A model generated the notes under the pieces. It made no database searches. It worked only from the letters and a program-made list of their open reading frames with translations, and was not told the origin of the DNA. Source: Haloarcula rubripromontorii (GTDB taxonomy: Archaea; Halobacteriota; Halobacteria; Halobacteriales; Haloarculaceae). Taken from it: a DNA stretch of 64,000 nt. The stretch spans positions 248,001 to 312,000 of the forward strand of contig NZ_LIUF01000003.1 of the NCBI RefSeq assembly GCF_001280425.1, written 5' to 3'. Shown one piece after another: positions 34,571-42,289 of the stretch (positions are counted from its first letter, which is position 1; the number at the start of each line of letters is the position of its first letter). Position numbers and translations under genes: made by a program.

Positions 34571-34633
34571 ACAAGAGATACGGTCTCAGCGTTTTTAACG
34601 GTTCCCTTCACAGTCTCGCAGCTGATACCGGTA

Positions 34634-34864
34634 TCAGGCGTCGTAGGCGTGTATCGCCACGATAGCCACGGCCGCGGCGAGCATCGCGACCCCGAACGCG
34701 CCGCCGGACGTCACGAGCAGGTTCCCCGTCTCAAGCTCCTGTGCGTGCAAAACTGCGTAGTTGTAGCTGTTAGTAGCTGTGAACAGGGCCGCGCCGACCG
34801 AGACGAGCCCGAACAGCAGGGCCAGCCCCATCCCCATGTCGCTTTTGGACGCCTTGGAACTCAT
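34634..34864 (-). CDS. Small two-helix membrane protein (DUF7525-like)
   Basis: A 76-residue protein with two membrane helices (GMGLALLFGLVSVGAALFTA and LVTSGGAFGVAMLAAAVAIV) joined by a 19-residue loop with charged residues. I recall it as a haloarchaeal conserved family (DUF7525); function unknown. The start codon at 34864 faces the divergent LEA14-like gene 87 bases away. Confidence 0.68.
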   Translation of the reverse strand: MSSKASKSDMGMGLALLFGLVSVGAALFTATNSYNYAVLHAQELETGNLLVTSGGAFGVAMLAAAVAIVAIHAYDA

Positions 34865-34951
34865 GTACGACGCTTTCGGTGTTGCCCACTTAGTTCATTC
34901 GGGCTGGGGCCACAGGACATATATCGACCCGTCGAAGATGGGTGTACAATT

Positions 34952-36133
34952 ATGGGAAAGTTGAAAATAGTTGGTGTGCTGATTGTCGCGGTCGCCGCTG
35001 TCGCAGGAGGCAGTGTCGCGCTCGGTGTTCTGGGGACACCGAGCGTCGCGTCCGTTGACAACCACTTCGCGGACGTGTCAAACCGGACGACCACCGTGGC
35101 GACGAACCTGACTGTGACCAACCCCAACCCCGTCGGCATCCAACTGGGCGGTGTTGGGGTCAATTACACGATCTCGATGAACGGCGTCGAGATGGCACAG
35201 GGGACCAAGCAGGGCGTCGGGCTTGGTACCGGCAACTCGACGCTGCCGTTCACCACCGAGATGCAGAACGACCGTATCCCGCCGTGGTGGGTCACCCATA
35301 TCGACAACAGCGAGACGACGACCGTAGGTATCGACGCTACCGTTCGGTCCTCGACGCTCGGCGGTCGGTCAGTGTCCTTTAGTCAGGACCGGACTATCGA
35401 GACGGACCTCCTCAGCCAGTTCAACAGTAGTGAGACGCGCCCCGTCGAAGCGAACCAGCCGCTCGTGTCGGACCCTGTCCTCTACATCAACGAGACTCGC
35501 GGCGCGTGGGACCAGACGAATCTCACACAGTCCGAGACGCCGCTGAACCTCGCCTTCGACGTGTACAACCCAAAGCCGTACCCGTACACGATTACCAAAG
35601 TCGGGTACACCATCAGGATGAACGACGTAACCGTCGGCGAGGGCGAAACGGATCGCGGTTACGTCCTCTCGCCCGGGGCGGAAACGACACTCGAAGCGAA
35701 CACCGCGATCCAGAACGAAAATCTGGATCGCTGGTGGGTGAGCCACCTCCGGCGAAACCAGCGGACAGACCTCTACATCGATTTCTACCTCGTGGTCGAG
35801 GGCGGCGGCGAGCAGTTCAGGGTCGACCTAAATGCCATCGACTACCAGCAGGACATCGAGACGGACATCTTCGGCAACAAAGCGCAGTACCCGACCGGTA
35901 ATCGGACTGCTGACGGCTCCAGCGACAGGTCCGACAGTTCGACAGCCGACGAGCCGACGGCGACCCCAACACCGACCCCCACAGAAACTGAAACAGACGG
36001 CGGACTGCTTGGCGACGGGGGCACAGAGACGGATGATGGCTTGCTTGATGGCGAAGCGACGGAAACGGAGACCGAAACTGAAACGGCCACGCCGACTGAA
36101 ACCGAGACAGACGACAGCGGCCTCCTCGGGTAG
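34952..36133 (+). CDS. LEA14-like/WHy-domain exported protein with Thr-Glu-rich tail
   Basis: A 393-residue protein starting at the ATG at 34952 (MGKLKIVGVLIVAVAAVAGG). The N-terminal hydrophobic helix is a signal anchor without a lipobox. Two tandem LEA type-2 (WHy) domains follow: one near residues 30-140 (NRTTTVATNLTVTNPNPVGI) and one near 180-300 (LNLAFDVYNPKPYPYTITKV). Both have the N-P-[NK]-P strand motif. The last 80 residues are a low-complexity Thr/Glu/Pro tail (codons 334-393) with the repeated unit ETD-x2-LLG/D. The domains bind no known ligand; they are linked to desiccation and osmotic stress. There are several Asn-glycosylation sites. Confidence 0.82.
   Translation: MGKLKIVGVLIVAVAAVAGGSVALGVLGTPSVASVDNHFADVSNRTTTVATNLTVTNPNPVGIQLGGVGVNYTISMNGVEMAQGTKQGVGLGTGNSTLPFTTEMQNDRIPPWWVTHIDNSETTTVGIDATVRSSTLGGRSVSFSQDRTIETDLLSQFNSSETRPVEANQPLVSDPVLYINETRGAWDQTNLTQSETPLNLAFDVYNPKPYPYTITKVGYTIRMNDVTVGEGETDRGYVLSPGAETTLEANTAIQNENLDRWWVSHLRRNQRTDLYIDFYLVVEGGGEQFRVDLNAIDYQQDIETDIFGNKAQYPTGNRTADGSSDRSDSSTADEPTATPTPTPTETETDGGLLGDGGTETDDGLLDGEATETETETETATPTETETDDSGLLG
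35951..36115 (+). repeat. Low-complexity Thr/Glu-rich coding repeat
   Basis: Codons for TPTPTPTETETDGGLLGDGG and the following ETETETETATPTETETD form near-repeats of short 6-9-base units (ACNGAN). Such tracts easily change length by slippage and probably form a flexible, glycosylated stalk. Confidence 0.7.
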
Positions 36134-36250
36134 CCAGTACTGTTTTTATAACAGCCGGTGGCGGTAGTGAACCGGTTTAATCAGCTGATGACAGAGTCCA
36201 GAAAACGGGACTGTCGCTGCGAACCGCAATCGCGGGCAGCGATAGCCATC

Positions 36251-37285
36251 TCACTCGATGGTCGTGTGCTCGGACTCCTCGTTGAGCGCGAGGTTCGTCG
36301 CAATCTCGGCGCTCCGGACCGCGAACTCGGCGGTCTGCTGGAGACTGACGAGCACTTCGCGCACTTCCAGCAGCGCCTCGTTATCCATTTCGGGCAGATC
36401 GTCGAGGATTTCGTGTTCCTTGTCGCCGATATCCTTGTACAGCTCGCGGACCTGAATCGCGGTGTCGTAGTTGCGGTCGACGGCTGCCTGTACCGCCAGC
36501 TCAGTGATGTCGTTGACCTGATCAGTGAACTCGCGGATACGCCGCATCGTCGAACTGTCGACGTTGAGGGAGTGGTCGTCGGTCTCCAGCGCGATTTCGG
36601 CGATGTCCTCGGCGTTGTCCGCCGTCAGTTCGAGATTCTTCGCAATCGAGCGGTAGCCGATAAGCGGGAAGCCGTCGTTGAGGCCGATAGCCCGCGCGAG
36701 GTTCGGATTCTGGTAGGCCGTGAAGATGAGCCGCAGTAGCAGGACGAAAATCTTGTTGGCCTGGCGCTCGCGGTTGAGCGCCCGCTGGGCGAGGTCGGGG
36801 TTGCCGTGGGCGAGTGACTTCACCGCCTCGTTTCGCATCGTCGAGCCGGTCGATTCCAGCCGTTCGAGGAGGTTGTTGAGCGTGAAGTCCTCCGGGTCGA
36901 CGGAACAGCGAATCGCGATCCTGTCGGGTGTCTCCTCGATGACGCCGAGCCCCATCAGCTGGGTTTCGGCGTTGTAGACGGCGTTGATGTGTGAGGATTC
37001 CAGCGTCTCGCCCTCTGGGGCTTCGACGTGGATGACGCGCCGGCCGAGCACGTACTGGGCGACGATAGCCCGCTCGACAGACGCAGCATCGAGGTTCTCC
37101 GCGTGGATGATAGCCTCTGACTCTTCGGTCTGGACGGACTCGGGCATGACTGTCAGCGTGCCTTTGCCGCCCATCCGTAGCGACACCTCGTCGCCTTTTT
37201 CGACGTCGTGCGCACTGGCCCACTCCGCCGGCAACGTCATCGCGAGCGTCGACGGCCCCAATCGCTGTACTTTCCGTGTTTCCAT
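36251..37285 (-). CDS. AbrB/SpoVT-PhoU fusion, phosphate uptake regulator
   Basis: A 344-residue protein (METRKVQRLGPSTLAMTLPA). Residues 1-45 form an AbrB/SpoVT swapped-hairpin DNA-binding domain (GPSTLAMTLPAEWASAHDVE, GDEVSLRMGGKGTLTVMPE). Two PhoU-like three-helix bundles follow: the first about 110-210, the second about 215-330 (NLELTADNAEDIAEIALETD and VLVSLQQTAEFAVRSAEIAT). Metal-binding acidic motifs of PhoU (E-x-x-x-D) are present. The fusion is common in haloarchaea and probably couples phosphate status to transcription. No pst transporter gene is adjacent. Confidence 0.9.
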   Translation of the reverse strand: METRKVQRLGPSTLAMTLPAEWASAHDVEKGDEVSLRMGGKGTLTVMPESVQTEESEAIIHAENLDAASVERAIVAQYVLGRRVIHVEAPEGETLESSHINAVYNAETQLMGLGVIEETPDRIAIRCSVDPEDFTLNNLLERLESTGSTMRNEAVKSLAHGNPDLAQRALNRERQANKIFVLLLRLIFTAYQNPNLARAIGLNDGFPLIGYRSIAKNLELTADNAEDIAEIALETDDHSLNVDSSTMRRIREFTDQVNDITELAVQAAVDRNYDTAIQVRELYKDIGDKEHEILDDLPEMDNEALLEVREVLVSLQQTAEFAVRSAEIATNLALNEESEHTTIE

Positions 37286-37383
37286 ATGTCCTTTGTGGGG
37301 CGTGAGATACCTTAATCTTGACTATACATGATAAAATACCGCGGGCGATATATCATGGCTTGTTGTCCTCGACTGTGGAAGCG

Positions 37384-38454
37384 TCAGACTACTTCGACAA
37401 GTCTCCGCTCGTGACGCCCGACGCGAACCCGCAGCCAGCCGCGCAGTTCCTCGTCTAACTCCGGGTCGCCAGTGTCGACACGGAGCGTGCCGATGCCGTC
37501 CAGTTTCCGACGCGAGGCGACCACTTCGAGGTCACACTGCCTGATGACTGCCGGCGATAGCTGCTGATTTCCCCGGCCGAACACGAACCCCTGTCCGCCG
37601 ATGGGCGAAACGACGATGATGTTTCGGTCGCCGAGAGCATCGAGAATGTCCGACTCGGCGGCGTCGCTGGCAAGCACCTCGCCGTCGCGCCACACGTCTA
37701 CACCGAGTGTCGTTCCGTCGAACCCGAACTGTTCCTTGATAGCGCCGACAGTGCTCCCCGGCCCGAGGACGTAGGTGACATCCGGGTCGGCGGCGTCGGC
37801 GACGCTCTCGGCGAGCGATTCAACGGTCCCGCCGCCCAGTTGCTTGGCGGACTGTCGCTGGTCGGCGACGGGGACCTCCGCGACGGCCCGGAGTTCAGTG
37901 ACCACCTCCCCGCCCCTGAAGGCGTCCTCGTCGATGTCGTTGACCTCCGCGCGCTCCGTCTCGGAGAAGCGGGCGACGATTCGCCCGGCCGCGCGCGGCG
38001 ACACGCCGAACACGGAGGAGTACACCTTAACACCGGCCGGAACGCCCAGAATCGGGATGTCAGCGTGCAGTTCATCGAGGGTCGTGGCGACGTCGACAGC
38101 CGTTCCGTCGCCGCCGACGAACAGGATCGCGTCCACGTCCGCCTCGACGAACGCCCGGACTGCATCTCGGGTGTCCTCGCTGCTTGTCTCGTTGGCGCTT
38201 GCTGGAGCGCCGACGACGGTCGGATCGAACCCCGCTTGGCGAGCGATATCCGCCCCCATCGGGTCACCGTACGTGAGCAGTTCCACAGCCGCCCCAATCT
38301 CGGCGAGCGATTCCAGCGCAGTCCGTGCGCGGTCCGGTGCGCGTTGCTCCGCACCGCGGCGGCGCGCCTCCGCAACCTTCCCGTCAGTGCCCTTGAGGCC
38401 GACGCGGCCGCCCATGCCGGCGATGGGGTTGACCACGACACCGATTCGTCGCAT
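37384..38454 (-). CDS. ATP-NAD kinase-like protein (COG3199 type)
   Basis: A 356-residue protein beginning MRRIGVVVNPIAGMGGRVGLKG. The N-terminal VVNPIAG and the GGDGTAVDVATTL motif near residue 120 are the NAD/diacylglycerol-kinase-like signature. The middle part (ILGVPAGVKVYSSVFGVSPRAAGR) and the Gly-rich ending (VVSPIGGQGFVFGRGNQQLSPAVI) match the ATP-NAD kinase family also called AcoX-like. It is therefore distinct from classical NadK. Function may be NAD phosphorylation or something else. The ATG at 38454 has no SD. It is divergent from the tiny membrane-protein gene. Confidence 0.85.
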   Translation of the reverse strand: MRRIGVVVNPIAGMGGRVGLKGTDGKVAEARRRGAEQRAPDRARTALESLAEIGAAVELLTYGDPMGADIARQAGFDPTVVGAPASANETSSEDTRDAVRAFVEADVDAILFVGGDGTAVDVATTLDELHADIPILGVPAGVKVYSSVFGVSPRAAGRIVARFSETERAEVNDIDEDAFRGGEVVTELRAVAEVPVADQRQSAKQLGGGTVESLAESVADAADPDVTYVLGPGSTVGAIKEQFGFDGTTLGVDVWRDGEVLASDAAESDILDALGDRNIIVVSPIGGQGFVFGRGNQQLSPAVIRQCDLEVVASRRKLDGIGTLRVDTGDPELDEELRGWLRVRVGRHERRLVEVV

Positions 38455-38533
38455 TCGCCGTCACTACGCGACCCTGCGGCAAAAGCGGCCCGGGAGCGTG
38501 CCTTTCAAGCCACCCCACGCAGAACGCACAGCT

Positions 38534-38650
38534 ATGTCAGTCGTACTCCAGAGTGGCGTCCAGACAGGAATTATCAACGCGTCCGGCGCAGTCATCACGC
38601 TCGGTGGCCTGCTGCTTACGTTTCTCTGGCTGAACCACCTCTACCGATAG
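38534..38650 (+). CDS. 38-residue single-helix membrane peptide
   Basis: A short open frame from the ATG at 38534 gives MSVVLQSGVQTGIINASGAV and then TLGGLLLTFLWLNHLYR. The central part is one membrane helix and the end is polar and positively charged. The codons have the high G/C third positions of real genes here. Its stop codon (38648-38650) directly abuts the stop of the opposing CinA-like gene at 38651, and the frame fits neatly in the otherwise unused gap of 196 bases. I do not recognise a family. A membrane microprotein is plausible but unproven. Confidence 0.5.
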   Translation: MSVVLQSGVQTGIINASGAVITLGGLLLTFLWLNHLYR

Positions 38651-39346
38651 TCACTCCGCCGTTGGCGAGTCGACGCGCTCGCTGAACCACGCTGCTGCCT
38701 CCTCGACCAGCGTCTCCTCTGTCCCCTCGAACCGGACGGTCACGTGGTCGCCCGGATAGCTACCGACCTTGACCGGGAACTGCTCCTGCACCTCCGCGAG
38801 TCGGTCGAGCAGCGCGCTCTCGGGCTCATCGGCGTCGACAGTGCGAACGTACCGCTGCTCGCCGGTGAACTCGTCGGCGACCTCCTCGAACATCCGCTTC
38901 ATCTCGGCCGGCACGCCCGGCAAGACGTAACAGCTCTCGACGACACAGCCGGGCGCGACGCCCTCGTGGTTAGGCAAGACACGGGACCCCTCCGGCACCT
39001 CGCCGGTGCCATCGGTCAGGTCGTCGCGCGTGTACCCGCCGTGTTCCTCCAGCCACGCGAGAGCGTCCTCGCTCTCGACGACGTCTCGCCCGAACGCCGC
39101 GGCGACGGCTTCGATGGTTTTGTCATCGTGCGTCGGTCCGAGGCCGCCGGTGACGATGACGGCGTCGAACTCCGCGTGGTACTCGTTGACCACGCGGGCA
39201 ATGTCCGCGATCTCGTCGGGGACGACCGTCGTCCGCCCGACAGTGACGCCGCGCTCCGCGAGCTGTTGTCCCAGCCACGCAGCGTTCGTGTTGACCGTCT
39301 CGCCACTGAGCAGTTCGTCTCCGACGGTGACTACCGCGACGCGCAT
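38651..39346 (-). CDS. CinA/MoeA-like molybdopterin-binding domain protein
   Basis: A 231-residue single-domain protein starting at the ATG at 39346 (MRVAVVTVGDELLSGETVN). The MoCF fold is seen in order: GDELLSGETVNTNAAWLGQQ, then DAVIVTGGLGPTHDDKTIEA, with the ending region VESCYVLPGVPAEMKRMFEE. These are the CinA N-terminal motifs, which in other organisms hydrolyse ADP-ribose or pyrophosphate; the C-terminal amidohydrolase domain of bacterial CinA is absent. A role in nucleotide housekeeping or molybdopterin binding is possible. Confidence 0.88.
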   Translation of the reverse strand: MRVAVVTVGDELLSGETVNTNAAWLGQQLAERGVTVGRTTVVPDEIADIARVVNEYHAEFDAVIVTGGLGPTHDDKTIEAVAAAFGRDVVESEDALAWLEEHGGYTRDDLTDGTGEVPEGSRVLPNHEGVAPGCVVESCYVLPGVPAEMKRMFEEVADEFTGEQRYVRTVDADEPESALLDRLAEVQEQFPVKVGSYPGDHVTVRFEGTEETLVEEAAAWFSERVDSPTAE

Positions 39347-39425
39347 ACCGCCTGATTGGACTGGGAGACACAAATACTGTCGGTCACAGACAGCGGTCAC
39401 TGTGTATTCGTTGAATCGCAGAGAA

Positions 39426-39500
39426 ATGCTCCGTCAGGGATTTGAACCCTAGTCATCACCGTGAGAGGGTGATATGATTGGCCGGACTACACCAACGGAG
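39426..39500 (-). tRNA. tRNA-Glu (CTC)
   Basis: The minus strand from 39500 gives GCTCCGT paired perfectly with ACGGAGC (7-bp acceptor), discriminator A and no encoded CCA. The anticodon stem TCACC/GGTGA closes the loop CTCTCAC with anticodon CTC, which reads GAG (Glu). The T-arm has the loop TTCAAAT. No intron is needed to fold it. It lies between the CinA-like gene and the wHTH membrane protein gene. Confidence 0.93.
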
Positions 39501-39522
39501 CGTACACAAGTTTGTAGCGAGG

Positions 39523-39533
39523 AGATACGTATA
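39523..39533 (-). promoter_or_regulatory. TATA box of the tRNA-Glu gene
   Basis: On the minus strand TTATACGTATC is centred 28 bases before the tRNA 5' end, the spacing expected for a transcript starting directly at the tRNA. Confidence 0.55.
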
Positions 39534-39640
39534 ATCATTGCGTTTCAGCCCTGCCCTGTGCTGGTTTATCATACTGTTTGGTGTAACTATTACCAGCTCT
39601 CTGCGGTAGCGAAATGCCCACGTATCCACAGCCGACCGTA

Positions 39641-40855
39641 TCACTCGTCGTCAAACGGTGACCCAGCGGCGTCGGGTTCCTGACCAGCGAGGCTGATTAT
39701 GTTCTCGCGGCCGACCCTGAGCTTCGAGATGTCGCCGTCGTCTTCCATGTCCGAGAGGAGCATGCTCACCTTCGACTTCGACCAGTCGGTGCTGTCGACG
39801 ATGTCCACTTGCTTCATCCGGCCGCCGTTCTCCTCCAGCAGCTTGCGGACGCGGTCACTGTCGGTGAGTAGTTCCTCGTCAGAGACGGCCGGTTCGTCCG
39901 TTGTGTCGGTGTCCGTTGCCGTATCGGTCGGTGGAGCCGTCGACGGCTGCTCAGTGTCGCCTGTAGCCGACGGTGTCGGAGCAGGCGGTTCGTCGTTGTC
40001 GGTTCCCAGCACCCCTCCCAGCGCGCCGGACCGCCACGCGGCCACACCGCCAGCAACGACAATGAGACCGACGATGGCGGCCGGGAGCATCCACGACGCC
40101 CCACCGGCAGCCTCGGCAGGTGTGTCCCCTCCTGCTGTGGTGCGCTGCTCAGTACCAGCGCTCTGCCCGGTTTCGCGCGGTTGCAGTTCCACGTAGGGCC
40201 GGCGGTCGTTGAACGACTGCTCGCCGTTCCACGTGACGCTCTCGCTGTTTTCGAGCGAGTCGGGAGCGCTCTGTGAGTCCGGTTCCGGCCGGACATCGAC
40301 GAACGTCAGTTCGGGGCCGCGCTCAAAGACGAACGACTGGCTCGACCCGATGTAGAACCCACCGTCGAACACGTCGCTGACAACCACTGAATCGCCCTCG
40401 ACGACCGCGAAATTGTGCCAGCGGAACGACATTTTCACCGTACCAGTGTTCTGGAGCGGGTCGACCGTCGCCGACCGGTCGTAGTTGGTCGCACTCATGT
40501 TCCGGCCGGTCACGTTTGTCCCGTACTGCGTCAGCAGCGTTGACTGCTTGACGAAGTTCTGGTATAATGGCTGCTCTGACTGCTCGAACTCTGCGGCGAA
40601 CTCCTCGAACTGCTGTTGCTCGGATTCGTTCGTGAGTGGGGTCCGATGGAGGATAGCCCACTCCGCGGACCCGTTCTGATACAGCGTGACCTGGAACGTC
40701 GTCCGGTCGAACCTGTCAGGCGTCTGGACGCCGACGCTCTCGTCGGTCGGCTGTGCCACCGCCAGCGGCGCGGCACCGCTGCCTAGCAAGAGAACCAGCA
40801 CGAGACTGGCGACGACCAGGCGTACCATCTGTCGTATATCATCGATGGACCGCAT
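39641..40855 (-). CDS. Membrane-anchored protein with cytoplasmic winged helix
   Basis: A 404-residue protein. It has a signal-like N-terminus (VRLVVASLVLVLLLGSGAAP), an exported domain of about 210 residues (from TTFQVTLYQNGSAEWAILHR), one transmembrane helix (WMLPAAIVGLIVVAGGVAAW, near residue 255), a Thr/Pro-rich linker, then a C-terminal winged helix (SDRVRKLLEENGGRMKQVDI, DSTDWSKSKVSMLLSDMEDD). Such fusions place a sensor outside and a DNA-binding domain inside, a one-component membrane regulator of the kind seen repeatedly in haloarchaea. Signal and target are unknown. It is divergent from the liv transporter operon, which is an obvious but unproven target. Confidence 0.85.
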   Translation of the reverse strand: MRSIDDIRQMVRLVVASLVLVLLLGSGAAPLAVAQPTDESVGVQTPDRFDRTTFQVTLYQNGSAEWAILHRTPLTNESEQQQFEEFAAEFEQSEQPLYQNFVKQSTLLTQYGTNVTGRNMSATNYDRSATVDPLQNTGTVKMSFRWHNFAVVEGDSVVVSDVFDGGFYIGSSQSFVFERGPELTFVDVRPEPDSQSAPDSLENSESVTWNGEQSFNDRRPYVELQPRETGQSAGTEQRTTAGGDTPAEAAGGASWMLPAAIVGLIVVAGGVAAWRSGALGGVLGTDNDEPPAPTPSATGDTEQPSTAPPTDTATDTDTTDEPAVSDEELLTDSDRVRKLLEENGGRMKQVDIVDSTDWSKSKVSMLLSDMEDDGDISKLRVGRENIISLAGQEPDAAGSPFDDE

Positions 40856-41086
40856 AAAAGCGCTGTGAATAGCACCGTTCTCAGTCAGTATCGGGCCGGT
40901 ATCCGGTGATTTCTCGCGAGTTGAACAACGAAGGTGCTGGTGACCGAAATCGGTGTCGCGCGCCGTGCGGGCGCTCTGTCAACACAGCTTTCATGGGTCC
41001 GAAGTGGTGGCAATCGTCACTCTGTCCCGTGGTATCGATTGTCTCTCTTCTAACACGTGACCATGGGAGGGGGCGATTCCTGTTTT

Positions 41087-41098
41087 GACACCGGTGTC
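41087..41098. promoter_or_regulatory. Perfect 12-base palindrome upstream of livH
   Basis: GACACCGGTGTC is its own reverse complement and lies 76-87 bases before the livH start, about 40 bases upstream of its TATA box. The position fits an activator or repressor site. Confidence 0.4.
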
Positions 41099-41136
41099 TT
41101 GGCTTCTACAGCGGTATTTCGCATAAATTTCCGGTG

Positions 41137-41147
41137 GGTTATTTAGA
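41137..41147 (+). promoter_or_regulatory. TATA box of the livHMGF operon
   Basis: GGTTATTTAGA is centred about 31 bases before the ATG at 41174. GAGGAGGGT at 41149-41157 may act as a Shine-Dalgarno but is 16 bases from the start. Confidence 0.5.
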
Positions 41148-41173
41148 GAGGAGGGTCCAACGAACGGTAACCT

Positions 41174-42289
41174 ATGGGAATTGCTGAGTTCGCAAGAGAC
41201 GGCCGCGTCGTGGTGGGCGATCGGCCGGGCGCAGCAGTGGTAGCCGCTGTAAGTGGCTTCCTCTTGCTGGATTTAGTTGCAAAGCTCGCTGGGACAACCG
41301 TGTTCTTCCTCGGAACCAAGTTGCTGGGTGGCTCCCTCACTGTGGGCTCGCTGCTCTCGATGGTGGTGGACGGGCTGCTCGTCGGACTGGCGGTCGGACT
41401 CGCCGGAATCGGCCTGTCGATGACATACAGCATCCTCGACTTCGCCAACTTCGCACACGGGGACACGGTGACTGTCGGGGCGTTCCTGGGGTGGGTCGCC
41501 GCGTATATCACCGCTGGCCTCGGGACCGGAGCCCCGATTTCAGAACTGTTCATGCTCAATTCGGGGCGGCAGTTGAGCACCGTTTCGACGTTCGGTCCGG
41601 TGCTTCTGGGACTCATCATCGCTGGCGTCGGGTCCATCGGTATCGTGTTACTTATCGACCGTCTCACCTATCGCCCCATGCGTGACACGGACAACATCTC
41701 GTTGTTGATTGCGTCAATCGGCGTTGCGCTCGCGCTACGCTATCTTATCGCGTTCGTCTTCGGCACGCAGACCAGTGGGGTCGCGAGTGGCGGGCTTCGG
41801 GTGACCGTTTTCTCGATGATTTCGGTGACCGACAACGAAATCACTCTGTTGGTGGTATCGGTCCTGCTGATGCTCGGCGTCCACCTGCTGCTACAGCGGA
41901 CGAAACTGGGCAAAGCAATGCGGGCGATGGCTGACAACGAGGATCTCGCACGCGTGACCGGGATTCCGACTGAACGCGTGATCCGGCTCACCTGGATTCT
42001 CGGCGGCGGCCTGGCAGGCATCGGCGGCTACCTCCTTGTTCTGGAAAGCGGCACCATCGCTTTCAACTTCGGCTGGATCCTGCTCCTGCTCATCTTCGCC
42101 GCCGTTATCGTCGGCGGTATCGGCTCGATATACGGGGCGATGGCTGGCGGCGTCCTCATCGGACTGGTCGACAGTCTGGCCCTGATCTGGTTACCATCCG
42201 GGCTGACCCGGGCTTCCGCGTTTCTGGTGCTCATCGTCGTCTTGCTGTTGCGCCCGTCCGGCATCTTCGGGGGGGTGTCGACAGCATGA
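41174..42289 (+). CDS. livH: Branched-chain amino acid ABC transporter permease LivH
   Basis: A 371-residue permease with about nine membrane helices. The family sequence starts near residue 60 with LLVGLAVGLAGIGLSMTYSI, followed by LDFANFAHGDTVTVGAFLGW. The cytoplasmic EAA-like loop RTKLGKAMRAMADNEDLARVTGIPTERVIRLTW is seen near 240, and the ending VIVGGIGSIYGAMAGGVLIG is typical. An N-terminal extension of about 55 residues with its own hydrophobic helix is present compared with bacterial LivH (about 300). It is the first gene of livH-livM-livG-livF; its stop overlaps the livM start. Confidence 0.93.
   Translation: MGIAEFARDGRVVVGDRPGAAVVAAVSGFLLLDLVAKLAGTTVFFLGTKLLGGSLTVGSLLSMVVDGLLVGLAVGLAGIGLSMTYSILDFANFAHGDTVTVGAFLGWVAAYITAGLGTGAPISELFMLNSGRQLSTVSTFGPVLLGLIIAGVGSIGIVLLIDRLTYRPMRDTDNISLLIASIGVALALRYLIAFVFGTQTSGVASGGLRVTVFSMISVTDNEITLLVVSVLLMLGVHLLLQRTKLGKAMRAMADNEDLARVTGIPTERVIRLTWILGGGLAGIGGYLLVLESGTIAFNFGWILLLLIFAAVIVGGIGSIYGAMAGGVLIGLVDSLALIWLPSGLTRASAFLVLIVVLLLRPSGIFGGVSTA

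Larger units (their letters stand above)
40856..41173. other. 318-base divergent gap, regulatory
   Basis: The gap separates the membrane-wHTH gene and livH. I see no protein gene of merit; a 60-codon frame at 40906-41088 lacks domains and typical codon use. It holds the palindrome GACACCGGTGTC and the livH TATA box listed separately, and an unremarkable sequence elsewhere. Confidence 0.55.

Noticed and set aside
35951..36115. Repetitive tract as an insertion or satellite
   Set aside because: It is in frame with the exported LEA14-like protein and encodes its Thr/Glu-rich tail.
39426..39500. tRNA-Glu as an integration site with an adjacent mobile element
   Set aside because: No integrase and no repeated tRNA 3' end were seen in the flanking sequence, and the neighbours are ordinary chromosomal genes.
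40906..41088. 60-codon frame upstream of livH
   Set aside because: Composition is Arg/Cys/Ser rich and not acidic, no start signals are evident, and it ends inside the palindrome.
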